A stretch of DNA of 64,000 nucleotides from Paraburkholderia flava (GTDB lineage Bacteria; Pseudomonadota; Gammaproteobacteria; Burkholderiales; Burkholderiaceae): positions 480,206 through 544,205 of the forward strand of contig NZ_SMRO01000003.1 in assembly GCF_004359985.1 (NCBI RefSeq), written 5' to 3'. Shown here one piece after another: positions 43,936 through 53,109 of this stretch; positions within the stretch are counted from its first letter, which is position 1; each line of letters starts with the position of its first letter. Both the position numbers and the translations under genes were made by a program. Under the pieces are notes generated by a model. That model was not told where the DNA came from. It ran no database searches and worked only from the letters and a program-made list of their open reading frames with translations.

Positions 43936-46900
43936 TCACTTCGCAACCACCACCGGAATCCCACGCAACGCGCCCGCCCCCTTCGCGTGCTGCAACGTCT
44001 GCTGCACCACTGCCGATGTCGCCGCTTCAAGATTCAACTGCGCGGCAAGATCGCGTTCGCTGCGCTTCACGCCCGCAAGGTTCGCGACCTTCACGTGACC
44101 ATAGCCACGCACACGCGCATGCAGATCGGCGAGCTTGCCGACGGTTTCGACCGTCTGCGGCGTCACCGCTGACAGCGCGCGTTGCAGCGTAACCTCGTAA
44201 TCGTCGGCGAGCGCGCGTTCCATCCGGCGTTCGAGCGTTTTGCCGAACGGATCGAGCATCGTGCCACGCAGCCCACGCCATTTCGCGAGCACGCCGAACA
44301 CCGGCCACATCCATTGCCCGAACGTGATCTTGCGCGGCACTTCGCCGTGCTTCGAGCGCGCCAGCCCGGGCGGCGCGAGATTGAAACGCACGCCGAAGTC
44401 CTTGCCCGCGACGCCTTCGAACTGCGCTTCGAGCGCCGTGCGGAACGTCGGGTCGGCATGCAGGCGCGCCACTTCGTATTCGTCCTTCACCGCGAGCAGA
44501 CGATAGAACGTCGTCGCAACCGCACGCGCGATGCGCTCGCCGCCCACGCTGCTTTCCGCGTGCCGCGCCGCATCGACGAGTGCGCGATAGCGCTTCGCAT
44601 ACGCCGCGCCGCCGTACCTCACCAGACGCGCTTCGCGGTCGGCGATCAGTTCGTCGAGCGTATCGATGCGCAGCGTCGGCTGCGCGGTATGACGTGCTGC
44701 CCACAGCGCTTCGAGCGCGGCCGGATCGGAGGCGGCGAGACGGCCCACCGCGAACGCGAGCTGGTTCATCGGCACCGCGACGTTGTTCAACTCGATCGCG
44801 CGCATCAATGCGCCGAGCGACACCGGCACAAGCCCAAGCTGCCACGCGAAACCGAGCATCAGGATGTTCGCGCCGATCGTGTCGCCGAGAAAACGTGTCG
44901 CGAGCGACTGCGCATCGCACGACGACATACGTTCGTCGCCGGCCGCGTGACGCATCTTGTCGTACAGCGCGTCGGCATGCAGGTTCGCGTCGGGGTTCTG
45001 CACGAACGACGCGTTCGGGATCGCGTGCGTGTTGACGACGATGCGCGTACGGCCATGACGTACCGTCTGCAGCGCATCGGCGCTCGCGCCGACCACCATG
45101 TCGCACGCGAGCAGAACGTCGGCCTGCTGCGTGTCGATGCGCACCTGGTTCAGCCACTCGTCGCGTGCGGCGAAGCGCACGAACGACAGCACCGAGCCGC
45201 CCTTCTGCGCGAAGCCCATGAAGTCGAGCACCGACGCGCTCTTGCCTTCGAGATGCGCAGCCATGCTGATCAGCGCGCCGACCGTCACAACGCCCGTGCC
45301 GCCGACACCGGTGACGAGAATGTCGTACGGCGCAGCATCAAGGTGACCTTGCGGCAACGCGAGCGCATCGACGCGCGTGGCCAGCGCTTCCACGTCGAAC
45401 GCGACACCCGCGGCCTTCTTCAGCTTGCCGCCTTCGATCGTCACGAAGCTCGGGCAGAAGCCGTTCACGCACGAGTAGTCCTTGTTGCACGACGACTGAT
45501 CGATGCGGCGCTTTCTGCCGAGCGGCGTTTCGACCGGTTCGACCGACAGGCAGTTCGACTGCACGCCGCAATCGCCGCAGCCTTCGCACACGGCTTCGTT
45601 GATGAAGAGACGCTTGTCCGGATCGGGGAATTCGCCTTTCTTGCGGCGCCGGCGCTTTTCGGCTGCACAGGTCTGGTCGTAGATCAGCACCGTGACGCCG
45701 TCGATGTCGCGCAGCAGACGCTGCACCGCATCGAGTTCGCTGCGGTGGTGGAATGTCGTGCCTTGAGGAAAGAGGCCATGATGGCCGTCGTATTTCTCCG
45801 GCTCGTCGCTGACGACGACGAAGCGCGACACGCCCTCCGCTTCGACCTGACGCGCGATCTGCGGCACCGAGATGCTGCCGTCGACCGGCTGGCCGCCTGT
45901 CATCGCGACCGCGTCGTTGTAGAGGATCTTGTACGTGATCGTCGCTTTTGCGGCGACGGCCTGGCGGATCGCGAGAATGCCCGAGTGAAAGTACGTGCCG
46001 TCGCCGAGATTCTGGAATACGTGGCGCGTTTTCGTGAACATCGAATGCGCGGCCCAGTCGACGCCTTCGCCGCCCATCTGGATCAGCCCGGTCGTGTCGC
46101 GTTCCATCCACGACGCCATGAAGTGACAGCCGATGCCCGCCTGCGCGATCGAGCCTTCCGGCACTTTCGTCGACGTGTTGTGCGGGCAGCCGGAGCAGAA
46201 GTACGGCGTGCGCTTTACCGAGTCGGCGGCGTTCGACAGGATCTGCGGCGCGACCAGATCGACGACGCGTTCGCGCCGGTCGAGTGCGGGCTTGTGATGC
46301 GCGAGCCAGTTCGCGAACACCGGCAGGATGCGCGACGGCCGCAGCTCGCCGAGCGCCGACAGCAGCGGCGTGCCGTCGGCTGCGTGCTTGCCGGTGACGA
46401 TCGGCCGCGCGCCGGTCGTGCGGTTGTACAGATAGTCCTTGATCTGCTGCTCGATGACCGGGCCTTTCTCCTCGATCACCAGCACGTCGGAGAGACCCGC
46501 GACGAACGCGTCGATGCGCGTCATTTCGAGCGGGAACGACAGCCCGACCTTGTAGATCCGCACACCGGCGGCTTCGAGATCGGCGACGGTCAGATCGAGC
46601 CGGCGCAGCGCTTCCATCAGATCCAGATGCGCCTTGCCGCACGTGACGATGCCGACGTTCGCGTGCGGGCTCGGCGCGATCCAGCGGTCGATGCTGTTGG
46701 TGCGCGCGAAGTGACGCACCGCGTCGAGCTTCGCGTGCAGACGCTGTTCGATCGTCAGGCTCGGCAGATCGGGCCAGCGGTTGTGCAGACCGCCGGCCGG
46801 CGGCGCGAAATCTTCGGGCGCGTTCCATTCGGTGCGCAGCGCGTCGAGATCGACGGTCGAGCCGGACTCGACTGTTTCGGAGATCGCCTTGAACCCGACC

Positions 46901-47517
46901 CACGCGCCCGAGTAGCGCGACAGCGCCCAGCCGTACAGGCCGAACTCGAGCATGTCCGACACGTTCGACGGATTCACGACCGGCATGTGCCACGCGATCA
47001 TCGCGAAGTCGCTTTGATGCGGCATCGACGACGACACGCAGCCATGATCGTCGCCCGCGACGACCAGCACGCCGCCGTGCGGCGACGAGCCGTACGCGTT
47101 GCCGTGCTTCAGCGCATCGCCCGCGCGATCGACACCCGGCCCCTTGCCGTACCACATCGCGAATACGCCTTCGACGGTGCGCTCCGGGTCCGACTCCACG
47201 CGCTGCGTGCCGAGCACGGCGGTGCCGCCGAGCTCTTCGTTGATCGCGGGGAGGAAGCGCACGTCGTGCGAGTCGAGCAGTTTCTTCGCTTTCCACAACT
47301 GCTGATCGACCATGCCGAGCGGCGAGCCGCGATAGCCGCTGATAAAGCCGGCCGTGTTCAGGCCACGCGCGCGGTCGGCGTCGCGCTGCATCAGCGCGAG
47401 ACGCACGAGCGCTTGAGTGCCGGTCAGGAAGATGCGGCCGCGGGTGGCGGTGAGATTGTCCGACAGGCGGTAGTCGGACAGGGCAGGCGTGCCGTCGATC
47501 GGCAGGCGGGCGGTCAT
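43936..47517 (-). CDS. Indolepyruvate ferredoxin oxidoreductase family protein
   Basis: The protein is 1193 aa. The start was set at the ATG at 47515-47517, preceded by GGAGAC and the conserved hairpin leader. It fuses the alpha (2-oxoacid/TPP-dependent) and gamma parts in one chain, as is usual in proteobacteria. Visible features: GFISGYRGSPLGMVDQQLW near residue 55, CSGCPHN and a TPP-region MGGEGVDWAAHSM, a Cys-rich cluster motif CEGCGDCGVQSNC near residue 665, and the gamma-domain GVGGTGVVTVG near residue 755. It oxidises aryl- or branched 2-oxoacids to acyl-CoA, reducing a ferredoxin-like acceptor. Confidence 0.94.
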   Translation of the reverse strand: MTARLPIDGTPALSDYRLSDNLTATRGRIFLTGTQALVRLALMQRDADRARGLNTAGFISGYRGSPLGMVDQQLWKAKKLLDSHDVRFLPAINEELGGTAVLGTQRVESDPERTVEGVFAMWYGKGPGVDRAGDALKHGNAYGSSPHGGVLVVAGDDHGCVSSSMPHQSDFAMIAWHMPVVNPSNVSDMLEFGLYGWALSRYSGAWVGFKAISETVESGSTVDLDALRTEWNAPEDFAPPAGGLHNRWPDLPSLTIEQRLHAKLDAVRHFARTNSIDRWIAPSPHANVGIVTCGKAHLDLMEALRRLDLTVADLEAAGVRIYKVGLSFPLEMTRIDAFVAGLSDVLVIEEKGPVIEQQIKDYLYNRTTGARPIVTGKHAADGTPLLSALGELRPSRILPVFANWLAHHKPALDRRERVVDLVAPQILSNAADSVKRTPYFCSGCPHNTSTKVPEGSIAQAGIGCHFMASWMERDTTGLIQMGGEGVDWAAHSMFTKTRHVFQNLGDGTYFHSGILAIRQAVAAKATITYKILYNDAVAMTGGQPVDGSISVPQIARQVEAEGVSRFVVVSDEPEKYDGHHGLFPQGTTFHHRSELDAVQRLLRDIDGVTVLIYDQTCAAEKRRRRKKGEFPDPDKRLFINEAVCEGCGDCGVQSNCLSVEPVETPLGRKRRIDQSSCNKDYSCVNGFCPSFVTIEGGKLKKAAGVAFDVEALATRVDALALPQGHLDAAPYDILVTGVGGTGVVTVGALISMAAHLEGKSASVLDFMGFAQKGGSVLSFVRFAARDEWLNQVRIDTQQADVLLACDMVVGASADALQTVRHGRTRIVVNTHAIPNASFVQNPDANLHADALYDKMRHAAGDERMSSCDAQSLATRFLGDTIGANILMLGFAWQLGLVPVSLGALMRAIELNNVAVPMNQLAFAVGRLAASDPAALEALWAARHTAQPTLRIDTLDELIADREARLVRYGGAAYAKRYRALVDAARHAESSVGGERIARAVATTFYRLLAVKDEYEVARLHADPTFRTALEAQFEGVAGKDFGVRFNLAPPGLARSKHGEVPRKITFGQWMWPVFGVLAKWRGLRGTMLDPFGKTLERRMERALADDYEVTLQRALSAVTPQTVETVGKLADLHARVRGYGHVKVANLAGVKRSERDLAAQLNLEAATSAVVQQTLQHAKGAGALRGIPVVVAK

Positions 47518-47523
47518 GGGGAA

Positions 47524-47572
47524 GTCTCCGATGTCGACCGGAGTAAGGGCTTTAGCCCTTACTCCGGTCCCA
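47524..47572 (-). promoter_or_regulatory. Conserved hairpin leader, third copy, before the oxidoreductase gene
   Basis: On the minus strand a perfect 15-bp stem (arm GACCGGAGTAAGGGC, loop TAAA) at 47536-47569 is preceded by GCATGG and followed by GTCGACATC then GGAGAC and the ATG. Sequence, position and flanks match the second hairpin before the MFS gene at 21953. Stem bases differ pairwise (A-T to G-C, C-G to G-C), supporting selection on structure. Confidence 0.75.
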
Positions 47573-47961
47573 TGCAACGTTGTTATGCGTCCGCGCCCGT
47601 GCGAGGTAAGGAGAAGTAAGCACACGAGCGGCGAAAGAGACTCTATTTTTTCGCGCCGATCAGAGAGGATTTTTTCTAAGTTCGCGCGCGATTTCGGAGA
47701 GTGCGCGATGGGGCCGGCGTTTCATCGAGTTTTTGAGTGAGTTTCGCCGCGACGAGGGTCTGCCGCCAGATTCGATCTGGAAATTACGCACGGCAGCGGA
47801 ACGACTGAAAAAGCGTATCGACTACGCTCTTCTTCGCCCACAGTATGCGTCGCGGATAGGACAAAACCCTAGGCCGCACTTTATACTTCTCGCCTAATAA
47901 ATAAGCGCGCGTGCCCGGAAATATCGACTGGGCACCCAACCACACGACCAACGGGGCAACG
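47573..47961. other. Promoter region of the glycan cluster
   Basis: It contains T-rich segments around 47645-47675 and a TTTATACTTC stretch at about 47880-47890 that could serve as promoter for the plus-strand cluster. An in-frame GTG at 47911 is a possible earlier start of the first glycosyltransferase. No gene is recognised. Confidence 0.4.
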
Positions 47962-48918
47962 ATGGAGCAGGGTCTGGAAACAGCGGGGCGAGTGGCGGTC
48001 ATTTCATCACGGGCAGTCGGCGATTCGCTGCTGCTGATGACGGTCGCGCACAATCTGCAATTGAACGGCGCAACGGTCACCGTATTCGGCCGCCATGTTC
48101 ATGCGTTGCGCGAGTGGTTTCCGGGCGTCGAGGTCAGGCCTCCGCTCGATGCCGCGATGGCGCAAACCACGCTCGCCGGTTTCTCGCTGGTTCTGGCGCT
48201 TCATCCCACGCTCGATCTGACGGGTAAGCATCCGCAAGTCGTGCTGCTCGATCATCTTTGCAATAACGGATCGAAGGACCCGATGGCGCACCGGCTGTTC
48301 GATTTTTGCCGGGACGGCCTCCATCTTCCGGTCACCGAGAACTCAAACGGTCTTACCGCTCCGGCGAAACTCCAGCATCGCAAGTACACGGACCGCGTGA
48401 TCATTCATCCCACCGCGAGCACCGCGGACAAATGCTGGCTCAAGTCGCGCTATGTCCGGCTGGCGAAGCGGCTGCGCCGGCATGGCTTCGATCCTCATTT
48501 CGTGGTCGCACCGGAAGAGCGCAGCGCGTGGGTCGACGTTCTCGACGAAGGACTGCAAGTGCCGGCGTTCGATACGCTCGGCGACGTCGCGGCCTGGGTC
48601 TACGAGAGCGGCTGGTTCATCGGTAATGACTCCGGCATCGGCCATCTCGCGTCGAATCTCGATATCCCGACGCTTTCACTGTTCATGCGGCGCGGCATCG
48701 CGCGGACCTGGCGTCCGGGTTGGGGCGGCGGGTTGGTGCTGATCGGTAGCTCGTTTCTCCCTGGTGGCGCGCGGTTCAAGGAGCGTTTCTGGAAGTACGC
48801 GCTGACGGTCGGCCGGGTCGAACGTGCTTTCGCGCAGTTGCGGCGATCCGCCGGTCAGGCTTCGTCGCAAAAAGGCGCGGCGGTTGCCGCCGCCGCATTC
48901 GTACGGGAAGCGGCATGA
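47962..48918 (+). CDS. Glycosyltransferase family 9 (heptosyltransferase-like), first copy
   Basis: The protein is 318 aa from ATG 47962. The GT9 pattern is present: AVISSRAVGDSLLLMTVAHN at the N-terminus and the C-terminal GNDSGIGHLASNL, which corresponds to the nucleotide-sugar binding region of heptosyltransferases. It is 50-60 percent similar by eye to the next gene, and its end overlaps that start (ATGA). It probably transfers a sugar to LPS core or another glycan in the cytoplasm. Confidence 0.87.
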   Translation: MEQGLETAGRVAVISSRAVGDSLLLMTVAHNLQLNGATVTVFGRHVHALREWFPGVEVRPPLDAAMAQTTLAGFSLVLALHPTLDLTGKHPQVVLLDHLCNNGSKDPMAHRLFDFCRDGLHLPVTENSNGLTAPAKLQHRKYTDRVIIHPTASTADKCWLKSRYVRLAKRLRRHGFDPHFVVAPEERSAWVDVLDEGLQVPAFDTLGDVAAWVYESGWFIGNDSGIGHLASNLDIPTLSLFMRRGIARTWRPGWGGGLVLIGSSFLPGGARFKERFWKYALTVGRVERAFAQLRRSAGQASSQKGAAVAAAAFVREAA

Positions 48919-49892
48919 ACGCTCGTCTCGAAGCCCGCATGCTCGCCCGACAGCACGCGAGTACCGAACCGCAGCTGGATAAAGGCAGCCTCGGGCGGGT
49001 CGCGTTCTCGATGTCGAATGCGATCGGCGATTCGCTGGTCTCGATGATCATCGTCCGCAACCTGATGAAGAACGGCATCGACGTGACGGTCTACGGTAAC
49101 CCTGCGTACGCGCTTCGACACTGGTTCCCGGAGGTCGCCGTGCGTCGCCTGCCGACCGAAGAGGACAGCGCGAGTACGTTCGCCGAATACGACACCGTCC
49201 TGCAGATGCAGTGGAACCAGCCGCTCGTCCGGTTGCTGGATGCGCATCCGCGTGTGAGGACGCTCCACGACGTCGAGTTCGGCGAGCATCCCGGTTGCAT
49301 GGCGGAACGCTTCGCGGACTTTTGCCGCAACGAACTGGCACTGGACGGCGTCGATCTCGGCAACGGTATCGCGGCGCCGGCCGGTCTGCAGCATCGACGT
49401 CACAGCAAACGGATCGTCATTCATCCCGAGGCCAGCACGGACGACAAGCGCTGGCCTGCTGAACGCTTCGTGAAGCTGGCGCGCCGGCTGCAAAAGAAAG
49501 GCTACGAGCCGCATTTCGTGATCGCGCCGCATGAGCGGGCGCGCTGGAAAGACGTACAGATGTTCGATATACCCGTTCCCGTATTCGACGATCTCGGCAC
49601 GTTGGCTGCCTGGGTCTACGAGTCCGGATACTTCATCGGCAACGATTCAGGCATTGGACACCTCGCCTCCAACCTCGACATTCCGGCAGTGAGCCTGTTT
49701 CGCCGCAGAGGCGTTGCGGCACGCTGGCGGCCGGTGTGGGGCGCAGTCGAGGTTATCCTTCCGTGGCAGTGGGTTCCGACGTCGCGATTGAAAGAGCGTT
49801 TCTGGAAAGAGACGCTCACGTGTTCGCGCGTGATGGCCGCTTTTATGAGGATGACCAGTCGGTATCCTGTTCCCGCATCGCAGTCGGCGTGA
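48915..49892 (+). CDS. Glycosyltransferase family 9 (heptosyltransferase-like), second copy
   Basis: The protein is 325 aa. It shares with the preceding gene the blocks SNAIGDSLVSMIIVRNLMK, AHPRV-like region, FADFCRN, HPEASTDDKRW and GNDSGIGHLASNLDIP. The pair arose by tandem duplication. Both are translationally coupled. Donor and acceptor are unknown. Confidence 0.88.
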   Translation: MNARLEARMLARQHASTEPQLDKGSLGRVAFSMSNAIGDSLVSMIIVRNLMKNGIDVTVYGNPAYALRHWFPEVAVRRLPTEEDSASTFAEYDTVLQMQWNQPLVRLLDAHPRVRTLHDVEFGEHPGCMAERFADFCRNELALDGVDLGNGIAAPAGLQHRRHSKRIVIHPEASTDDKRWPAERFVKLARRLQKKGYEPHFVIAPHERARWKDVQMFDIPVPVFDDLGTLAAWVYESGYFIGNDSGIGHLASNLDIPAVSLFRRRGVAARWRPVWGAVEVILPWQWVPTSRLKERFWKETLTCSRVMAAFMRMTSRYPVPASQSA

Positions 49893-49984
49893 GGGGCTTG
49901 ATCGGCGCAACGGATTCGACCGAGCGTGTTCTCGCGATCCGGCAGGCCGATATAGCGCATCTGCGATGCTAAAGAAAGTCAGAC

Positions 49985-50971
49985 ATGCAAAAAACAATTC
50001 ATATATTCAACGGATTCCAGAATCCGAACGGAGGAAGCGAGCAGGAGACGCTGAGTCTCACGCATCTGCTAGGCGAGAAGAGCGAGGTTCGTCTGTGGTC
50101 GTCGTCGTCGCGCAGTTCGCCCGAGCTGGCGCAGAAGCTCCGTATTACCTATCCTGGCGTCGCGCCGGGACATCGCCCGAACGGTGGCACCTATGTCTTT
50201 GTCGGTGCGCACTGGCATAACAAGGTATGGCCTTACCTTGCGCCGGCACCGGAACGCCTGATTTACGTGTTCAACACGTTTCACCCGAAGATCCTCGCGC
50301 TGACGTCGAAGCATCCGCCGTTGCTCCGCTGGCCGAAGACGGAATACGTGCTGCTGTCGGAGTTCCAGAAAAAGCTGCTTGGGGTGGACGGTGTCGTGCA
50401 CCCGTCGCCGATCGATATCGACCTGTTCAAGCCGGTGCCGCGCGCGGCGAATGAACGGCCGGTGCTGGGACGTCTGAGTCGCGATATCCTGGACAAGCAT
50501 CATGAAGACGATCTCGCGCTGTATCGCGACTGGTCGGCTCAGGCCGTCGATATCAAACTGCAGGGCGCCACCTGTCTGCGCCCGGCGCTCGGCGATCACG
50601 CGAACATCGACCTTCTTCCCGAAGGCTCGACGTCCGCTGTGGATTTTTTGCGCTCGCTCGACATCTTCTACTACCGGACCGGTACGCACGTCGAAACGTT
50701 CGGCCGGGTCGTGTTCGAGGCGATGGCCTGCGGTGTTCCGGTTGTCTGTCACCGGCGCGGCGGCTATGTCGATTCGATCCGGCATGGCGACAACGGCTTT
50801 CTCTTCGATACCGCCGACGAGGCGCGCGAACTCGTCACCGCCCTGATCGCCGATCCTGCGCTACGCGCGGCAGTCGGCCGGCGCGCCCGACAGACAGTCG
50901 AGTCGATGTACTCGAAAGAAGCGTCGGAGAGCCGCGCCGAATTTTTTCGTCAGGCACGACCCGCCCGCTGA
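49985..50971 (+). CDS. Glycosyltransferase, GT4-like
   Basis: The protein is 328 aa. The GT-B fold is indicated by the C-terminal E-x7-E motif in THVETFGRVVFEAMACGVPV, followed by NGFLF. The N-terminal half is shorter than usual. It lies between the GT9 pair and the O-antigen ligase gene and probably adds a sugar to the same glycan. Confidence 0.9.
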   Translation: MQKTIHIFNGFQNPNGGSEQETLSLTHLLGEKSEVRLWSSSSRSSPELAQKLRITYPGVAPGHRPNGGTYVFVGAHWHNKVWPYLAPAPERLIYVFNTFHPKILALTSKHPPLLRWPKTEYVLLSEFQKKLLGVDGVVHPSPIDIDLFKPVPRAANERPVLGRLSRDILDKHHEDDLALYRDWSAQAVDIKLQGATCLRPALGDHANIDLLPEGSTSAVDFLRSLDIFYYRTGTHVETFGRVVFEAMACGVPVVCHRRGGYVDSIRHGDNGFLFDTADEARELVTALIADPALRAAVGRRARQTVESMYSKEASESRAEFFRQARPAR

Positions 50972-51059
50972 GCACAATCCGTAGACGTAAGGTCTGCAAA
51001 GTCACAGGGAGCAGTCCCGGCTCCCGCTGTTCAAGATCGCGACGGGATAAGGAAGAAAT

Positions 51060-52358
51060 ATGCAGATGATGTTTTCACAAAAGAGCGATCGATCGGCAAC
51101 GGCGTCGTACCCATTGTTCCTCGCGAGAGCGTTCGCGGTGGCGACGCTGTGCGCAGTGCCCATTTCGACGGCCGGGGTCAATCTCGGCTGCGGGCTGGTG
51201 CTGCTGTTCGCGTTGCTGTCCCCTGAAGCATGGCGAGCCTGCGGAAAGATCCGCACGTCGCCGGCCAGCGTGAGCGCGCTGATCCTGTTCGCTGCGCTCG
51301 CGCTAAGCATGCTCTACACGTCCGCGCCCCGCAGCGAGGCTTTCGACTTCCTGCTGAAGTACCGAAAGCTGCTGCTGATACCGGTGCTGTTCCTGGTCTT
51401 CCATGGCAGCGACCGGTCAAAGTGGTCGCGTGCAGCGATATGGGCATTGTTTGCGTCGCTGACGCTGACGATGGTGCTTACCTACACGAACTTTTTCGGC
51501 TGGACGGCTGTCGGGCCGCTGCACGGCAACGACCCGCTGACGCGGCCGTGGGTCTTCAAGGATCACATCTCGGCCGGCCTGATGATGGCGTTTCTCGCGT
51601 GGCTGTCGATGGCGCTGGCCGCGGCTTCGCGTCAATGGATCGGACAGTGGACGCTGCGGCTCGTCGCGCTGCTTGCGCTCATCAACGTGCTGTTCGTTTT
51701 GCAGGGGCGCACCGGACAGGTCGTCGCGATTGCGTATATGGCCGTGTATATCGGACTGCAATTGTGGAAGGTCAAGCGTCACGGCGCATGGGTCCGCTGG
51801 ATTGCGGTCGTGGCCAGCGTCGCGGCGTGCGTGTGCCTGGTGGGCTACGCGTTCACGGCGAAGGATTCGCGCCTCGCCGATACGTCGCAGGAAATTACCC
51901 AGTACGAGGTGTACAACAAGGACACGTCGATGGGCGTGCGGCTCGAATTTTATCGACGGAGCGTCGAGCTGATCCTGCATCGACCGGTGGCCGGATACGG
52001 CATCGGCAGCGTTCGAACCGAGTTCGAACGGATCGCGAAGAACAACACCGGTGGCCGGGCCGCGATGGCCAGCAATCCTCACAACGAATACCTGTTGATG
52101 GGGGTGCAGCTTGGGTTGATCGGGCTGGCGTTGTTTGTGCTGTTTCTCGTCGCGATCGAGCGGGAGGGGCGGAGGCTGGATGCGCTTTCGCGCGCGGTCG
52201 TCTATGGGTATCTGCTTGCCTTCGTGCTGGGCTGTTTCGCCAACTCGCTGTTGCTTAACTTCACCGAAGGGAATCTGTTTGTTTTGCTGATGGGGATTCT
52301 GCTTGTCAGCGGACGTGGGGGTGAGGGTGTCCGTGGTGAGGCTCTGCAAACGGTTTGA
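51060..52358 (+). CDS. O-antigen ligase family protein (WaaL-like)
   Basis: The protein is 432 aa with about ten to twelve membrane segments and a large periplasmic loop. In the loop, RPVAGYGIGSVRTEF and NPHNEYLLMGVQLGL match the Wzy_C/O-antigen ligase signature (GxGxG then HNxYL). AAGGAAG precedes ATG 51060. It probably joins a polymer to lipid A-core, as the last step of the cluster. Confidence 0.91.
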   Translation: MQMMFSQKSDRSATASYPLFLARAFAVATLCAVPISTAGVNLGCGLVLLFALLSPEAWRACGKIRTSPASVSALILFAALALSMLYTSAPRSEAFDFLLKYRKLLLIPVLFLVFHGSDRSKWSRAAIWALFASLTLTMVLTYTNFFGWTAVGPLHGNDPLTRPWVFKDHISAGLMMAFLAWLSMALAAASRQWIGQWTLRLVALLALINVLFVLQGRTGQVVAIAYMAVYIGLQLWKVKRHGAWVRWIAVVASVAACVCLVGYAFTAKDSRLADTSQEITQYEVYNKDTSMGVRLEFYRRSVELILHRPVAGYGIGSVRTEFERIAKNNTGGRAAMASNPHNEYLLMGVQLGLIGLALFVLFLVAIEREGRRLDALSRAVVYGYLLAFVLGCFANSLLLNFTEGNLFVLLMGILLVSGRGGEGVRGEALQTV

Positions 52359-52473
52359 GTGAGGGTTAAGGCGAGGTTGTCAGCCGGCATTCGAACGCCG
52401 TTTCACCGCCCATATCCACCCGCCCCCCATTGCAGTACCCTGACACTTCGCCCTCAGCCTGCGGAGTCCACCG

Positions 52474-53082
52474 ATGAAACTCTATTACTGGCCGAAGACC
52501 CGCGCGTTCCGCGCGCTCTGGATGCTCGAAGAAATCGGTGCGCATTACGATCTCGTGCGTGTGAACATCCGCGCGGGCGAGCAGGGCACGGCGGACTACC
52601 GCGGCGTCAATCCGATGACCAAGCTGCCGGCACTCGACGACGACGGCGTGCGCGTCGCGGAATCCGGCGCGGTGCTGCTGTATCTCGCCGATCGCTTTCC
52701 GGCCGCGAATCTCGGCGCACCGCTCGACGATCCATTGCGTGGCCGCTTTCTGCAATGGCTGTTCTTCACGCCCGGCTGTCTCGAGCCGGCGATGGCCGAG
52801 AAGATCACCGGCTCGGCGGGCAATTCGTTCAGTTTCGGATGGGGCGATCTCGATCGCGTGAAGCAGGCGATCGACGGTGCGCTCGACGAAGGCGAATGGC
52901 TGCTCGGCGAGCGCTTCACGGCGGCGGATCTGCTGCTCGTCAGCACGCTGCAGGTCGCATTCGCGGCGAAACTGCTGGAGCCGAAGGACAAGATCGGCGA
53001 TTACGTCGGCCGGGCGCTCGCGCGTGACGCACACACGCGCGCCGTCGCGGTCGAGCAGCGCGAACGGGACGCGCTGAAGTAA
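52474..53082 (+). CDS. Glutathione S-transferase family protein
   Basis: The protein is 202 aa. The thioredoxin-like N-terminal domain (MKLYYWPKTRAFRALWMLEE, NPMTKLPALDDDG, ESGAVLLYLADRF) is followed by an all-helical domain. It belongs to the large Burkholderia GST group. The specific substrate is unknown. Confidence 0.93.
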   Translation: MKLYYWPKTRAFRALWMLEEIGAHYDLVRVNIRAGEQGTADYRGVNPMTKLPALDDDGVRVAESGAVLLYLADRFPAANLGAPLDDPLRGRFLQWLFFTPGCLEPAMAEKITGSAGNSFSFGWGDLDRVKQAIDGALDEGEWLLGERFTAADLLLVSTLQVAFAAKLLEPKDKIGDYVGRALARDAHTRAVAVEQRERDALK

Positions 53083-53109
53083 CGCGTTGCGTCACGTACA
53101 CTGCGTGCG

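Noticed and set aside
44182..47619. A 1145-codon open frame on the plus strand opposite the oxidoreductase gene
   Set aside because: It is the antisense shadow of a high-GC gene. Its product is Arg/His/Asp-rich without any domain, while the minus-strand frame has clear oxidoreductase motifs.
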